A DNA stretch of 64,000 nucleotides from Streptomyces spororaveus (GTDB lineage: Bacteria > Actinomycetota > Actinomycetes > Streptomycetales > Streptomycetaceae), in NCBI RefSeq assembly GCF_016755875.1, contig NZ_BNED01000005.1:7515501-7579500 (forward strand), in the 5' to 3' direction. Under the pieces are notes generated by a model. The model worked only from the letters and a program-made list of their open reading frames with translations, was not told the DNA's origin and ran no database searches. Of the stretch, positions 24,185 to 32,037 are shown in pieces. Both the position numbers and the translations under genes were made by a program. Within the stretch, counting starts at the first letter, position 1, and each line of letters starts with the position of its first letter.

Positions 24185-25615
24185 TCAGCGGGCGGCGTGC
24201 GCCTGGCGGGGGCGGAGCCGGAGGTCCCGTGGGCGGGCGGCTCCGGGGCGGATCCGGCCGGGTCCGGGTCCGACCAGCCCCGACCGGAACAGCCCGTAGG
24301 TGATCCGCCGGTGCGCGGCCGCCTCCAGTTCGTCCCGCAATGCCCCGGCGCGCAGCAGGGCGTCGGGGCCGAGCAGCCCTTCCACCACGGCCAGCGCGCC
24401 GGCGATGTCGCCGTGGTCCAGCCGTTCGCGGACCCCGGTGAGACAGTCCGGCTGACGGTGCGCGGTGTCGATGGCCCGCAGGCAGGGCAGGGGAGTGCCC
24501 GTCAGCGCGGCCAGCAGTTCCTCCCGGCGGATCTCCGCCGGGTCGTGGTCCAGTGCGGACAGCACCCCGTCGACCAGGCCGATACGGTGCCGGGCACCCC
24601 GGCAGTCGACGAGGCGGGGCCGCCCCGCGAGGTCGGCGGTTCCGGCCGGTCCGCCCGGCGCACGGCCCGGTACCAGTGCCGAGGCGACCAGCGGGTGCAG
24701 CCGCCCGGCCTCGATGGCCCCGGTGCGGATCAGCTCCAGGTCGGGAAGGGTCCGGACGGCCGCGTCGGGCAGGACCGGCAGCGCGGAGGTGCCGTGGGCG
24801 GGCGCCGCCCCGATCCGCAACGCGGGCGGCCCCGGGCCGTCCGCGACGAGGTCCAGCAGCAGCCGCTGCCGGGCCCCCAACCGTACGGCGACGGTTCCGG
24901 TGGTCCGGCCCCCGTCGCGGAGCAGGATCCCGGCCTCGGCGGCCCACCGGCCGACGGCGCACCGGTGCCCGGGCGGGAGCGCCCGCAGGATCTCGGACTC
25001 CTCTGCCGGAAGGGTGCCGGATGACGGCCGGTCGGCTCCGGACCGGACCCGCAACTCTCCGCTCCTGCGGGCGTCCCACAGGTGGCGGTGCAGGTCGAGG
25101 CGGAACCGGCGGCCGGGACGGGCCCGTCGGCGCGGGTCCCCCCAGGGGCCGTGCCCGGACCCGGATCCGTCCCACAGGGCGAGGCTGATCCGCTGACCAC
25201 CGTCCGCCCAGGCGGGCGGAGTCCTGGCCACGAGGTGCAGGGGGTGCGCGGGGCGTTCGGGGTGCACGGCGTACGGGTCGTCCCGTGCGGCCGTGTCGTA
25301 CCGGGCGAGGGTGACGGTCAGTCCGGGACGCAGCAGTCCGTCGGGAGCGATGCGCGGCATGTGCCAGCGCAACAGGTCGGGTGCCAGATGGCGGAGATCG
25401 GCCCGGATCCGGGCCGCGAGGTCGTGGCCGCGCGAGCGCGCCAGCGAACGGAGGTCGAAGTCGACGTCGAACCCTGCGGCGGCGCATGCCCCGGCCCAGT
25501 CCCCGGCGGAGCGGCGGGCGGTCGCAGTCTCGATCATGGAAGCCGGCACGGCGTACTCGCGTACGCGGAGCCAGAGGGAGAGGCGGGAATCCCCGTGCAC
25601 GTCATCGGTGGGCAT
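24185..25615 (-). CDS. Unknown protein upstream of MoxR and VWA genes
   Basis: A 476-residue soluble protein of no family I can name. It opens MPTDDVHGDSRLSLWLRVREYAVPASMIETATARR and includes DWAGACAAAGFDVDFDLRS, a leucine/arginine-rich centre, and HRQPDCLTGVRERLDHGDIAGALAVVEGLLGPD near the C-terminus, which looks like helical-repeat material. No membrane segment, signal or catalytic motif stands out. Its place as the first gene of an apparent operon with MoxR and a VWA/metallopeptidase protein suggests it is the substrate, adaptor or effector of that pair. The reading frame is long, with consistent GC3, so coding is likely. Confidence 0.78.
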   Translation of the reverse strand: MPTDDVHGDSRLSLWLRVREYAVPASMIETATARRSAGDWAGACAAAGFDVDFDLRSLARSRGHDLAARIRADLRHLAPDLLRWHMPRIAPDGLLRPGLTVTLARYDTAARDDPYAVHPERPAHPLHLVARTPPAWADGGQRISLALWDGSGSGHGPWGDPRRRARPGRRFRLDLHRHLWDARRSGELRVRSGADRPSSGTLPAEESEILRALPPGHRCAVGRWAAEAGILLRDGGRTTGTVAVRLGARQRLLLDLVADGPGPPALRIGAAPAHGTSALPVLPDAAVRTLPDLELIRTGAIEAGRLHPLVASALVPGRAPGGPAGTADLAGRPRLVDCRGARHRIGLVDGVLSALDHDPAEIRREELLAALTGTPLPCLRAIDTAHRQPDCLTGVRERLDHGDIAGALAVVEGLLGPDALLRAGALRDELEAAAHRRITYGLFRSGLVGPGPGRIRPGAARPRDLRLRPRQAHAAR

Positions 25616-25667
25616 CAGCGCTCACCTTGCGTGGACGGGACCCCCGATCTGTGAAGGGAGTGAGTGG

Positions 25668-27053
25668 TCATCGCGGTGATCGTAACGCTCCCCGGTACGA
25701 CCGGCCAGGCCTTTTCCCGGGCCAGCGGTGGTGGTGCCGGTCGATGACGTAGTGGTGCCCGTGCCGCCAACCGCCCGTGGCCGGGCGGGCGTCGGCGAGG
25801 TGCGGGTGACCGGGCGGCAGGTCCGGGTGCACGTGTTCCAGCCGGTACGGGTCCCGGGCCGGCCAGATCACCGCCGCGGCCGTGGCGGCGCTCAGGGCGA
25901 CGACGGCCAGGACGAGCACGGTCAGCGGCAGCCCCGCCCCCGCGGCGAGCCACCCGGCCAGCGGGTAGGTGAGCAGCCAGCAGCCGTGGGAGAGGGAGAA
26001 GCGGGCGGCGAACGCGGCGGGCAGGTCCGCGTCGGCGGTGGAGCGGCGGATCACCCGGCCCCCCGGGGTCAGGACGGCGGAGCAGGCGGCGCCGATCGCG
26101 GCCCAGACGGCCAGCAGCGCCGGCCAGGACCACGGGCGGGGGCCGGTCGCCGTGAGCGCGGCCCCGGCCGCCAGGGCCACCGGCAGGGAGAAGGCGGCGC
26201 GGAGCATCACGGCGCGGTCGGTGGAGCGTTGCAGGAGCCGGGGCAGGAGCAGCGCGGTCGCCATGGATCCGGCGCCGTACGCCCCGAGGGCGAGCGGGAC
26301 GGCACCGGCCGGGCGGTCGAGGTGGCCGCGTACCAGGGAGACGGTGTCGACGAGGACGACGGCTCCGGCCGCGGCGACCGCGAGGTCCAGCGCGAGGAGG
26401 GCCCGCAGGCGGGGCGTGGCCCGGAAGAGGCGGGTGCCGAAGACGGCCCTGGTGCGCAGTCCGCCGGTCCGCTCGACCGGGGCGGGCCGGGGCAGGGCCG
26501 TGGCGAGGATGAGCGCGGCGGAGGCGAGGAAGCCGAGGGCCGTGCCGGCGAACAGCCAGTCGTAGGAGACCAGGCTCAGCAGGGCCGTGGCCAGGACGGG
26601 GCTGAAGAGGCTCTCCAGGTCGTAGGCGAGCCGGGACATCGACAGGGCCCGGGTGTAGTCGCGTTCGGCGGGCAGGATCTCGGGGAGCGTGGCCTGGAAG
26701 GTCGGTGTGAAGGCCGCCGACGCCGCCTGGAGCAGGAAGACCAGGAGATGGATCTGCCAGATCTCGGTGACGAACGGAAGGGCCGCCGCCGTACCGGCGC
26801 GGGTCAGGTCCATGGCGGTCATCAGCACCCGGCGGGGAATCCGGTCGGCGAGCGCACCGATCACCGGGGCGATGGTGACGTAGGCGATCATCTTGATCGC
26901 GAGGGCGGTGCCGAGGACCGCCGAGGCGCGCGCGCCCGCGAGTTCGTAGGCGAGCAGGCTCAGTGCGACGGTGGCGAGGCCGGTCCCGGCCAGAGCGATG
27001 ACCTGGGCGGTGAACAGGCGGCGATAGGGGCCGTTGCGCAGTACGGACAGCAC
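25668..27053 (-). CDS. MFS transporter (drug-efflux type)
   Basis: A 461-residue major-facilitator protein with 12 predicted helices, starting at GTG 27053 behind a GGGGAC site. The N-terminus MLSVLRNGPYRRLFTAQVIALAGTGLATVAL and loop GALADRIPRRVLMTAMDLTR (motif A) fit the MFS_3-like drug-exporter group. The C-terminal 55 residues after helix 12 are unusually His-rich (HVHPDLPPGHPHL, GWRHGHHYVIDRHHHRW), which suggests metal binding. Upstream lie an ArsR-type operator and, 150 bp away on the same strand, an ArsR repressor gene. A metal or metalloid exporter is therefore plausible, more than a general drug pump. Confidence 0.9.
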   Translation of the reverse strand: MLSVLRNGPYRRLFTAQVIALAGTGLATVALSLLAYELAGARASAVLGTALAIKMIAYVTIAPVIGALADRIPRRVLMTAMDLTRAGTAAALPFVTEIWQIHLLVFLLQAASAAFTPTFQATLPEILPAERDYTRALSMSRLAYDLESLFSPVLATALLSLVSYDWLFAGTALGFLASAALILATALPRPAPVERTGGLRTRAVFGTRLFRATPRLRALLALDLAVAAAGAVVLVDTVSLVRGHLDRPAGAVPLALGAYGAGSMATALLLPRLLQRSTDRAVMLRAAFSLPVALAAGAALTATGPRPWSWPALLAVWAAIGAACSAVLTPGGRVIRRSTADADLPAAFAARFSLSHGCWLLTYPLAGWLAAGAGLPLTVLVLAVVALSAATAAAVIWPARDPYRLEHVHPDLPPGHPHLADARPATGGWRHGHHYVIDRHHHRWPGKRPGRSYRGALRSPR

Positions 27054-27110
27054 GGTCGTCCCCGTCCGGGTCGGCGGATCGATGACAGCACGTCGGATTC
27101 AGCGTAATCA

Positions 27111-27126
27111 ACATGTGCGCACCTGT
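27111..27126. promoter_or_regulatory. Candidate ArsR-family operator upstream of the MFS gene
   Basis: ACATGTGCGCACCTGT is a 16-bp near-perfect palindrome (14 of 16) 58 bp before the MFS start. A related copy, ACCTGTGCACCTGT, overlaps its right side. Size and position fit an ArsR/SmtB site, and the repressor gene is just upstream. Confidence 0.4.
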
Positions 27127-27202
27127 GCACCTGTTGTGCGCCGTTCCGGGCCTGCGCCGCCGGGGTGCGGCCGGCGGCCGCCGGCGGCTCCGGGCGGCGC
27201 GG

Positions 27203-27616
27203 TCAGTCGTGCGGCGGGAGGGAACCGAGCTGGTGGTCGGCGGCGTTCAGGGCCTCGTCCACCAGCCGCCGCACATGTCCGTGACCCAGGGCGTAGACGA
27301 CCCGGCGGCCGTCCTTGCGGGTGGTGACCAGCCCGGCCAGACGGAGCTTGGCGAGGTGCTGACTGACGGAGGGGCGGGCGGCTCCGCACGCCTCGGTGAG
27401 GGTGGTGACATCGGCCTCGCCCCGTCCGAGGCGCTCCATGAGCGCCAGGCGGGTGCGGTCGGCGAGCAGGGCGAGCACGGACGCGGCGGCCTCCAGCCGG
27501 TCACCGCGCTCCTGCGCGCCCGGTGCGACCCGCGCCACCGGTGCGATCCGGGCGGCGGGAGCGACGCGCGCCGACCGCGCCTCATGTGCTCCTGCCGGAT
27601 GCCTGCCCGCACTCAT
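27203..27616 (-). CDS. ArsR-family transcriptional repressor
   Basis: A 137-residue winged-helix repressor. After an Ala/Arg-rich lead (residues 1-45), RLEAAASVLALLADRTRLALMERLGRGEADVTTLTEACGAARPSVSQHLAKLRLAGLVTTRKDGRRVVYALG is the ArsR fold. The metal motif is not the classic ELCVCDL; the position reads DVTTLTEACGA, with one Cys, and the C-terminal helix carries HVRRLVDEALNAADHQLGSLPPHD, an His/Asp-rich alpha5 type. It probably senses a metal through that end. The upstream MSAGRHP start is chosen over a longer frame that reads through the preceding terminator. It likely represses itself and the MFS gene. Confidence 0.9.
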   Translation of the reverse strand: MSAGRHPAGAHEARSARVAPAARIAPVARVAPGAQERGDRLEAAASVLALLADRTRLALMERLGRGEADVTTLTEACGAARPSVSQHLAKLRLAGLVTTRKDGRRVVYALGHGHVRRLVDEALNAADHQLGSLPPHD

Positions 27617-27641
27617 GCCCACATCGTAGGGCGCCCGTACG

Positions 27642-27699
27642 CGCCTGTGCCCGGGCCCCGCCACCCCCACAGGGGGTCGGCGGGGCCCGGGCACAGGCG
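27642..27699 (-). terminator. Strong 21-bp hairpin terminator after cbtBA
   Basis: Arms 27642-27662 and 27679-27699 match over 21 bp (CGCCTGTGCCCGGGCCCCGCC and its complement). The intervening loop itself forms a 6-bp stem, ACCCCC against GGGGGT. It is 13 bp past the cbtA stop and isolates the operon from the arsR promoter. Confidence 0.88.
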
Positions 27700-27711
27700 T
27701 CGCGGTCCGCG

Positions 27712-28545
27712 TCAGCCGAGCGCGGGCGCCTCCTGCTGAGCCGGAGCCTTCACTTCCGCGCCCTCGGCACGCGTGGCCAGGAGCCGCTGGGCGAGCACGC
27801 CGAAGACGATGGCGAACACCGTCCACAGCACGAGCTGGACGGCGAGCGAGGCGACCCGGAACTCCCACAGCAGAGCCGCGGGGAATCCGGGCTGGACGGC
27901 GTCGCTGTTGTCCGGCAGGAACGCGAACGCCAGGGCGGCGGCGACGATGAAGCCCGCGCCCGCGGTCAGCGTCGCGTTCCAGTTGCCCAGGCGCGGTGCC
28001 AGCCGTCGCCCGAGGATGATCGCGCCCACCCCGAGCAGCACGCTGAGCAGGATCATCAGGAAGAACAGCGTGGTGCGCTGCCCGATGGTGTCCGGGTTGC
28101 CGACCGCAGGCGGGGTGGCCGGGTACTTCAGGAAGGGCACCAGGTAGACGAGGGCGAAGGCGCCCGCCCCGGTGAGCGCGGCCGTGGCCCGCGGGCTGAA
28201 CCCGCCGACACGGCCGAGGGCGAACGAGAACGCGAGCGAGGCGATGCCGCCCAGCGCGACCCCGTAGACCAGGACGCCGGTGGCCAGGCCGACGGTCGAC
28301 TGGACCGGCCGGCTGACGAGCTCTTCCTCCTCGGCGGCCTCGCCCGACGCGGCGTCACCACCGTGCCCGGCGTGAGCGCTCGGGGCGCTCGCGGCGTCCT
28401 TGGCGGCTGCGGCCTCCTCCACGGCGATGGAGCCCCGTACCGGCGGCTCACCCACCACGTAGGCGACGGCGAAGGCGAACAGCCCTGCGATCAGGCCCGC
28501 GAGCATGCCGCGGACCAGAAGTCCTCTGACAGTAGAGGCGTACAT
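27712..28545 (-). CDS. cbtA: Cobalt transporter subunit CbtA
   Basis: A 277-residue membrane protein with about six helices, opening MYASTVRGLLVRGMLAGLIAGLFAFAVAYVVGEPPV as in CbtA. An acidic, His-containing loop (APSAHAGHGGDAASGEAAEEEE) after helix 1 could bind metal. YLVPFLKYPATPPAVGNPDTIGQR is the second conserved CbtA stretch. CbtA and CbtB form a B12-regulated transporter thought to import cobalt. It follows cbtB by 12 bp and shares its cobalamin riboswitch, which supports a cobalt role. It ends at a strong terminator, so the operon has only these two genes. Confidence 0.88.
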   Translation of the reverse strand: MYASTVRGLLVRGMLAGLIAGLFAFAVAYVVGEPPVRGSIAVEEAAAAKDAASAPSAHAGHGGDAASGEAAEEEELVSRPVQSTVGLATGVLVYGVALGGIASLAFSFALGRVGGFSPRATAALTGAGAFALVYLVPFLKYPATPPAVGNPDTIGQRTTLFFLMILLSVLLGVGAIILGRRLAPRLGNWNATLTAGAGFIVAAALAFAFLPDNSDAVQPGFPAALLWEFRVASLAVQLVLWTVFAIVFGVLAQRLLATRAEGAEVKAPAQQEAPALG

Positions 28546-28557
28546 GTACGTGGCCTC

Positions 28558-28785
28558 TCAGTGGCAGGGGAAGCCGAGCAGGTGACGGCCGTCGTGCACC
28601 CACTCGTGCACGCCTTCACCGGCGAAGACGGCCGTGGCGCCCTGTTCGGCGCCGACGAAGTACAGGGCGACGAGCATCAGGAGACCGACGAACAGAGCCC
28701 AGGGCAGCACCGCGCGCACGGGCAGCGGAGCCGACAGGGAGCCGGCGGGGGTGGATACGGCAGCGGAAGCGAGAGCCTCGGCCAT
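28558..28785 (-). CDS. cbtB: Cobalt transporter subunit CbtB
   Basis: A 75-residue protein with one membrane helix (VLPWALFVGLLMLVALYFVGAEQGA) and the CbtB signature HEWVHDGRHLLGFPCH at its C-terminus, a His-rich site suited to cobalt. The start is MAEALAS at 28785, behind a GAGGAGG ribosome site 7 nt away; the longer open frame reads into the riboswitch and is rejected. It is the first gene of the cbtB-cbtA operon. Translation is probably controlled by the riboswitch aptamer that ends about 45 bp upstream. Confidence 0.92.
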   Translation of the reverse strand: MAEALASAAVSTPAGSLSAPLPVRAVLPWALFVGLLMLVALYFVGAEQGATAVFAGEGVHEWVHDGRHLLGFPCH

Positions 28786-28829
28786 GATGGAACCTCCTCG
28801 GGGAACAACGCGTCCCATGTGGTGGTGCA

Positions 28830-28965
28830 GGACGACGGTCCTCGGGTCTGACTCGCCGCGGCGCCATCGTGGAGATGCCGCCGCAGCACACAGTGGCGCG
28901 ACCATGCCGGATTCTCACCGGGCTTCCGTCTCGCCGTCGTCGCTATGTGGAAATGTCGCCGTGAC
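28830..28965 (-). promoter_or_regulatory. Cobalamin (B12) riboswitch upstream of cbtB
   Basis: The minus strand carries the cobalamin aptamer core. GGAAGCCCGGTGAGAATCC corresponds to 28909-28927 and GCCACTGT to 28890-28897. A B12-box-like GAGTCAGACCCGAGG lies at 28840-28854 and a purine-rich upstream arm extends to about 28965. The ribosome site GAGGAGG of cbtB follows the aptamer within 45 nt, so control is probably translational. Rising B12 should shut the cobalt importer. Ends are approximate. Confidence 0.85.
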
Positions 28966-29089
28966 GCTACCGTGCGCAGCGCCTGCGGCCAAGACCGTGA
29001 GTTCCTGATCACACGCCTACGCTGCGGTAACGCGGGCCAGGCGTGACCCACGGGGCGCGAGATGTCCGTCAACTGGACCGGCAGACTGC

Positions 29090-29150
29090 TAAAATGACCT
29101 CGTCGGCCTTCGGTGACCGTGCCCCCGTGCACGTGCCCGGAGGCTTTTTT
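29090..29150 (+). promoter_or_regulatory. Putative promoter and structured leader before the MFS gene
   Basis: TAAAAT at 29090-29095 is a good -10 box for this GC-rich DNA. The short transcribed leader can form CGTGC-loop-GCACG and a GCCT/AGGC pair. It ends in six T residues (29145-29150) directly before the ATG, with GGAGG inside. A T-run here is rare and could mark an attenuator; evidence is only the sequence shape. Confidence 0.3.
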
Positions 29151-29151
29151 C

Positions 29152-30459
29152 ATGCCTTCGTACCGGTCCACCCACCCCGCCGCGTCTCCCGATCCCGCCA
29201 CCACCGGCTACCGCGCCCTGCTCCGCAACAAGGAGTTCGGCGGCCTCTACTTCAGCTTCACCCTCACTGTCGCCGCGAGTACTTTGTCCGGCTTCGCGCT
29301 CGGCACCCTGGTCGACCACCGCACCGGCTCCCCGTTCCTGACGGCCGTGAGCATGTACGGCGCCACCTTCGCGACGGTGCTCGGCGCGCTGACGCTGATG
29401 TCCGTCGCGGACGGGAAACGGCCCCGCCGGACCCTCCTGCTGCTCCAACTCGTCGCGCTGGCGGGCGTCGCCGCCCAGGCGATCCCGGGGCTGCCGCTCG
29501 CGGCCCGGTTCGCCCTGCTGCTGACGCTGGGCTTCTTCCAGTCCCTCGGCACCGGAACACGGCTGGGTCTGCTCGCCGAAGTCGTGCCCGCCTCCGCCTA
29601 CGCGCCCGCCCGTTCGCTGATGAGCATCACCTCAAGCGGCACGGTGATCGTCGGCTACGCCGTCGGCGCCGTACTGCTGCACCACCTGAGCCCGTACGGG
29701 GTCTTCGTCGTCTCCGCGGCCCTGACCGCCCTCGGGTCGGCCGTGGTGGCCGCCACCGTCCGGGAACACTCGATCCGGCTCACCCGCCGGCCCGGGCTGC
29801 GCCGGACCCGGGCGGCGAACGCCGAGCTGTTCGCCCACCCCGGCCGCCGGATGCTGCTGCTGAACCTGTGGGTCCCGAACGGCCTGATCGTCGGCTGCGA
29901 GGCGCTGTTCCTCTCCTACGACCCCGGCCGGGCGGGCACCTTGCTCGCCGCCGCCTCGGGGGGCATGCTCCTCGGGGACCTGACCGTCGGCCGGCTGCTC
30001 ACCGCCGAGCGGCGCCGCCGCCTCGCCTTCCCCCTGCGGCTGCTGCTCGCCGCCCCCTTCCTGCTGTTCGCCGTCCATCCGCCCGTCGCGGTCGCGGCCG
30101 TCGCGGTGTTCCTCGCCGCCGTCGGGTTCGCGGCCACCCTGCCCCTCCAGGAGGAGCTCCTCGAACAGACCCCCGAGGCCGTGCGCGGGCAGGTCCAGGG
30201 AGTCGAGTCGGCCGGCCGTATGACCTGGCAGGGCATCGGCGCCGCGATCGCCGGGGGCCTCGCCCAGTACGTCGCCCCGGGCACCGCGATCGCCGTCGTC
30301 GCGGGGGCCTCCGTGGCCGTCACCCTGCTGTACCGGCCGTCGCGCCGGACGGGGCGGGGCGACGGCGAGGAGTCGGTCGCCCGGTTCGGCCGCTTCCCGC
30401 TGCGCCACGACGACCAGGGGACGCCCTTCGGCGTTCACCAGCCACCGCCCGGCGGGTGA
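29152..30459 (+). CDS. MFS transporter
   Basis: A 435-residue major-facilitator protein with 11-12 helices. The ATG at 29152 is chosen over an in-frame GTG 13 codons upstream because GGAGG lies 8 nt before it. It opens YRALLRNKEFGGLYFSFTLTVAASTLSGFALGTLVDHRTGSPF, and motif-like loops include RSLMSITSSGTVIVGYAVGA. The N-terminal half resembles small actinobacterial exporters of unknown substrate. The last 30 residues are cytoplasmic and basic. It is next to an alkB gene in the same direction, but a LexA-like box between them suggests separate control. Confidence 0.9.
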   Translation: MPSYRSTHPAASPDPATTGYRALLRNKEFGGLYFSFTLTVAASTLSGFALGTLVDHRTGSPFLTAVSMYGATFATVLGALTLMSVADGKRPRRTLLLLQLVALAGVAAQAIPGLPLAARFALLLTLGFFQSLGTGTRLGLLAEVVPASAYAPARSLMSITSSGTVIVGYAVGAVLLHHLSPYGVFVVSAALTALGSAVVAATVREHSIRLTRRPGLRRTRAANAELFAHPGRRMLLLNLWVPNGLIVGCEALFLSYDPGRAGTLLAAASGGMLLGDLTVGRLLTAERRRRLAFPLRLLLAAPFLLFAVHPPVAVAAVAVFLAAVGFAATLPLQEELLEQTPEAVRGQVQGVESAGRMTWQGIGAAIAGGLAQYVAPGTAIAVVAGASVAVTLLYRPSRRTGRGDGEESVARFGRFPLRHDDQGTPFGVHQPPPGG

Positions 30460-30483
30460 TGCGGCACGCGCCCACCGCCGTAT

Positions 30484-30499
30484 TCGTGCACATGTTCGA
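30484..30499. promoter_or_regulatory. LexA (SOS) box-like palindrome upstream of alkB
   Basis: TCGTGCACATGTTCGA matches 14 of 16 positions of the actinobacterial LexA box (TCGAAC-N4-GTTCGA). The right half is perfect. It is 23 bp before the alkB start and overlaps the expected promoter, near a TAGGGT -10-like element. Confidence 0.45.
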
Positions 30500-30521
30500 T
30501 CGATGGGGTTAGGGTGGAGAC

Positions 30522-31157
30522 ATGCGCGCAGTCCAGGGCCTTCAGGGTTCCCTCTTCGACCAGGGTGACGAGATCCGGCTCGGCCCCCTCGGCGGCCTGC
30601 GGCGCACCGAGCTCGGTGCCGGCGCCTGGGTCGACCACCTGCCCGGCTGGCTGAGCGGCGCCGACACGCTCTTCGAACGGCTGGCCGCCGACGTGCCCTG
30701 GCGTGCCGAGCGGCGGCAGATGTACGAGCGCGAGGTGGAAGTCCCCCGGCTGCTCGCCTTCTACGCCGCGGACGAACCGCTGCCCCACCCCTCGCTCACG
30801 GCCGCCCGCGAGGCGCTGACCGGCCACTACGCCACCGAGCTCGGCGAGCCCTTCACCACCGCCGGCCTGTGCCTGTACCGCGACGGCCATGACAGCGTCG
30901 CCTGGCACGGGGACCGGACCGGCCGCTCGTCGACCGAGGACACGATGGTGGCCATCGTCTCCGTCGGTGACCCGCGGGACCTCGTATTCCGTCCTCGCGA
31001 CGGCGGGGCCACCCTGCTGCGGCTGCCCCTGGGGCACGGCGACCTCGTCGTCATGGGCGGCTCCTGCCAGCGGACCATGGAGCACGCCGTACCCAAGTCG
31101 GCACGCGCCGTCGGCCCCCGCATCAGCATCCAGTTCCGGCCCCACGGCGTCCGCTGA
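30522..31157 (+). CDS. alkB: AlkB-family alpha-ketoglutarate-dependent DNA/RNA dealkylase
   Basis: A 211-residue Fe(II)/2-oxoglutarate dioxygenase that removes alkyl groups (1-methyladenine, 3-methylcytosine) from nucleic acid by oxidation. Iron ligands are His129 and Asp131 (WHGDRTG) and His188 (EHAVPK). The 2-oxoglutarate-binding Arg pair is in PRISIQFRPHG. The ATG at 30522 gives an N-terminus with LGGLRRTELGAGAWVDHLPGWL. It is preceded by a LexA-type box rather than an Ada box, so it may belong to the SOS regulon. It is a stand-alone gene, convergent with the DUF1232 gene. Confidence 0.92.
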   Translation: MRAVQGLQGSLFDQGDEIRLGPLGGLRRTELGAGAWVDHLPGWLSGADTLFERLAADVPWRAERRQMYEREVEVPRLLAFYAADEPLPHPSLTAAREALTGHYATELGEPFTTAGLCLYRDGHDSVAWHGDRTGRSSTEDTMVAIVSVGDPRDLVFRPRDGGATLLRLPLGHGDLVVMGGSCQRTMEHAVPKSARAVGPRISIQFRPHGVR

Positions 31158-31199
31158 TCACGCGGTCGCTGCATGGGCGGTCCGGGCGGCCCGGGCGGC

Positions 31200-31496
31200 T
31201 CAAGCGGCGGCGCCGGGCTCCTTCGTGGCCCCGACGGCCCCGGCGGCCGCGTGCAGCGAACGCAGTGCCAGCAGCAGGAGCCCGATGTCGTCCAGGTACA
31301 CCGGGTCCGGAATCAGGTCCACCGGCGAGACGGTGTAGGCGACGGCCACCCAGAACAGGGCCTTGTCGCGCAGCGGGATGCCCGCGTCGAGCAGCAGCCG
31401 CCGGGCCGCGAAGACCCGTACCAGCAGCACGGCCGCGGCGATCGCGAGTCCCACCGCGACCACCGTGCCCAAAACGAGCCAGACCTTTCCGTCCAT
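31200..31496 (-). CDS. DUF1232 (YkvA-like) small membrane protein
   Basis: A 98-residue protein with an N-terminal membrane helix (VWLVLGTVVAVGLAIAAAVLLV) and the DUF1232 signature YTVSPVDLIPDPVYLDDIGLLLLAL. The C-terminus is Ala-rich. Some DUF1232 members are linked to stress or membrane homeostasis, but the role is unknown. It starts at an ATG at 31496 and is convergent with alkB. The MarR gene in the same direction lies 55 bp upstream; no shared promoter is obvious. Confidence 0.87.
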   Translation of the reverse strand: MDGKVWLVLGTVVAVGLAIAAAVLLVRVFAARRLLLDAGIPLRDKALFWVAVAYTVSPVDLIPDPVYLDDIGLLLLALRSLHAAAGAVGATKEPGAAA

Positions 31497-31551
31497 GGCG
31501 GCCCTATACCCCGAAAACGGTCCGTGCTACCGCGGCGGTGGCCGGATCCGT

Positions 31552-32016
31552 TCAGGCGCCCTCTCCGCGCAGCCGGCGGCCGACCTCGCCCAGCCCGTCG
31601 GCGAGCGCATCGAGCTGCCCGGGGGTGAGGACGTCGACGAGGATCTCCCGGACCGTCGCCACGTGCCCCGGCGCGGCCTCCTCCAGCTTGGCGTGGCCGG
31701 CGTCGGTCAGGACGGCGAAGACCCCGCGCACGTCGGAGGGGCAGCTGCGGCGGCGGACCAGGCCGGCCTTCTCCATCTGGGTGACCTGGTAGGTCAGCCC
31801 GCTCTTGGAATTGATCAGACCGTTGGCGAGCTCGGTCATCCGCAGCTCGCGCCCGGGCGCCGCGGCGAGGCGTACGAGGATCTCGTACTGGGGGTGTGAG
31901 AGCCCGGCGTCGTCCTTGAGCTGTTGGTCGAGACGGCGGTTCACCAGGGCCGATGCGGCGAGGAAGCCGCTCCAGGCGCGCATCTCGCGGTCGTCCAGCC
32001 ATCTCGGTTCAGCCAT
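31552..32016 (-). CDS. MarR-family transcriptional regulator
   Basis: A 154-residue winged-helix regulator. LKDDAGLSHPQYEILVRLAAAPGRELRMTELANGLINSKSGLTYQVTQMEKAGLVRRRSCPSDVRGVFAVLTDAGHAKLEEAAPGHV is a clean MarR DNA-binding domain with wing. The N- and C-terminal helices form the dimer interface. It diverges from a DoxX gene with 122 bp between, and that interval holds two copies of a MarR-type palindrome, so it very likely represses both genes. A single Cys (in RRRSCPSD, next to the wing) could sense oxidants, as in OhrR-like members. Confidence 0.93.
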   Translation of the reverse strand: MAEPRWLDDREMRAWSGFLAASALVNRRLDQQLKDDAGLSHPQYEILVRLAAAPGRELRMTELANGLINSKSGLTYQVTQMEKAGLVRRRSCPSDVRGVFAVLTDAGHAKLEEAAPGHVATVREILVDVLTPGQLDALADGLGEVGRRLRGEGA

Positions 32017-32037
32017 GGCCCCAGACTACACGGGTTG

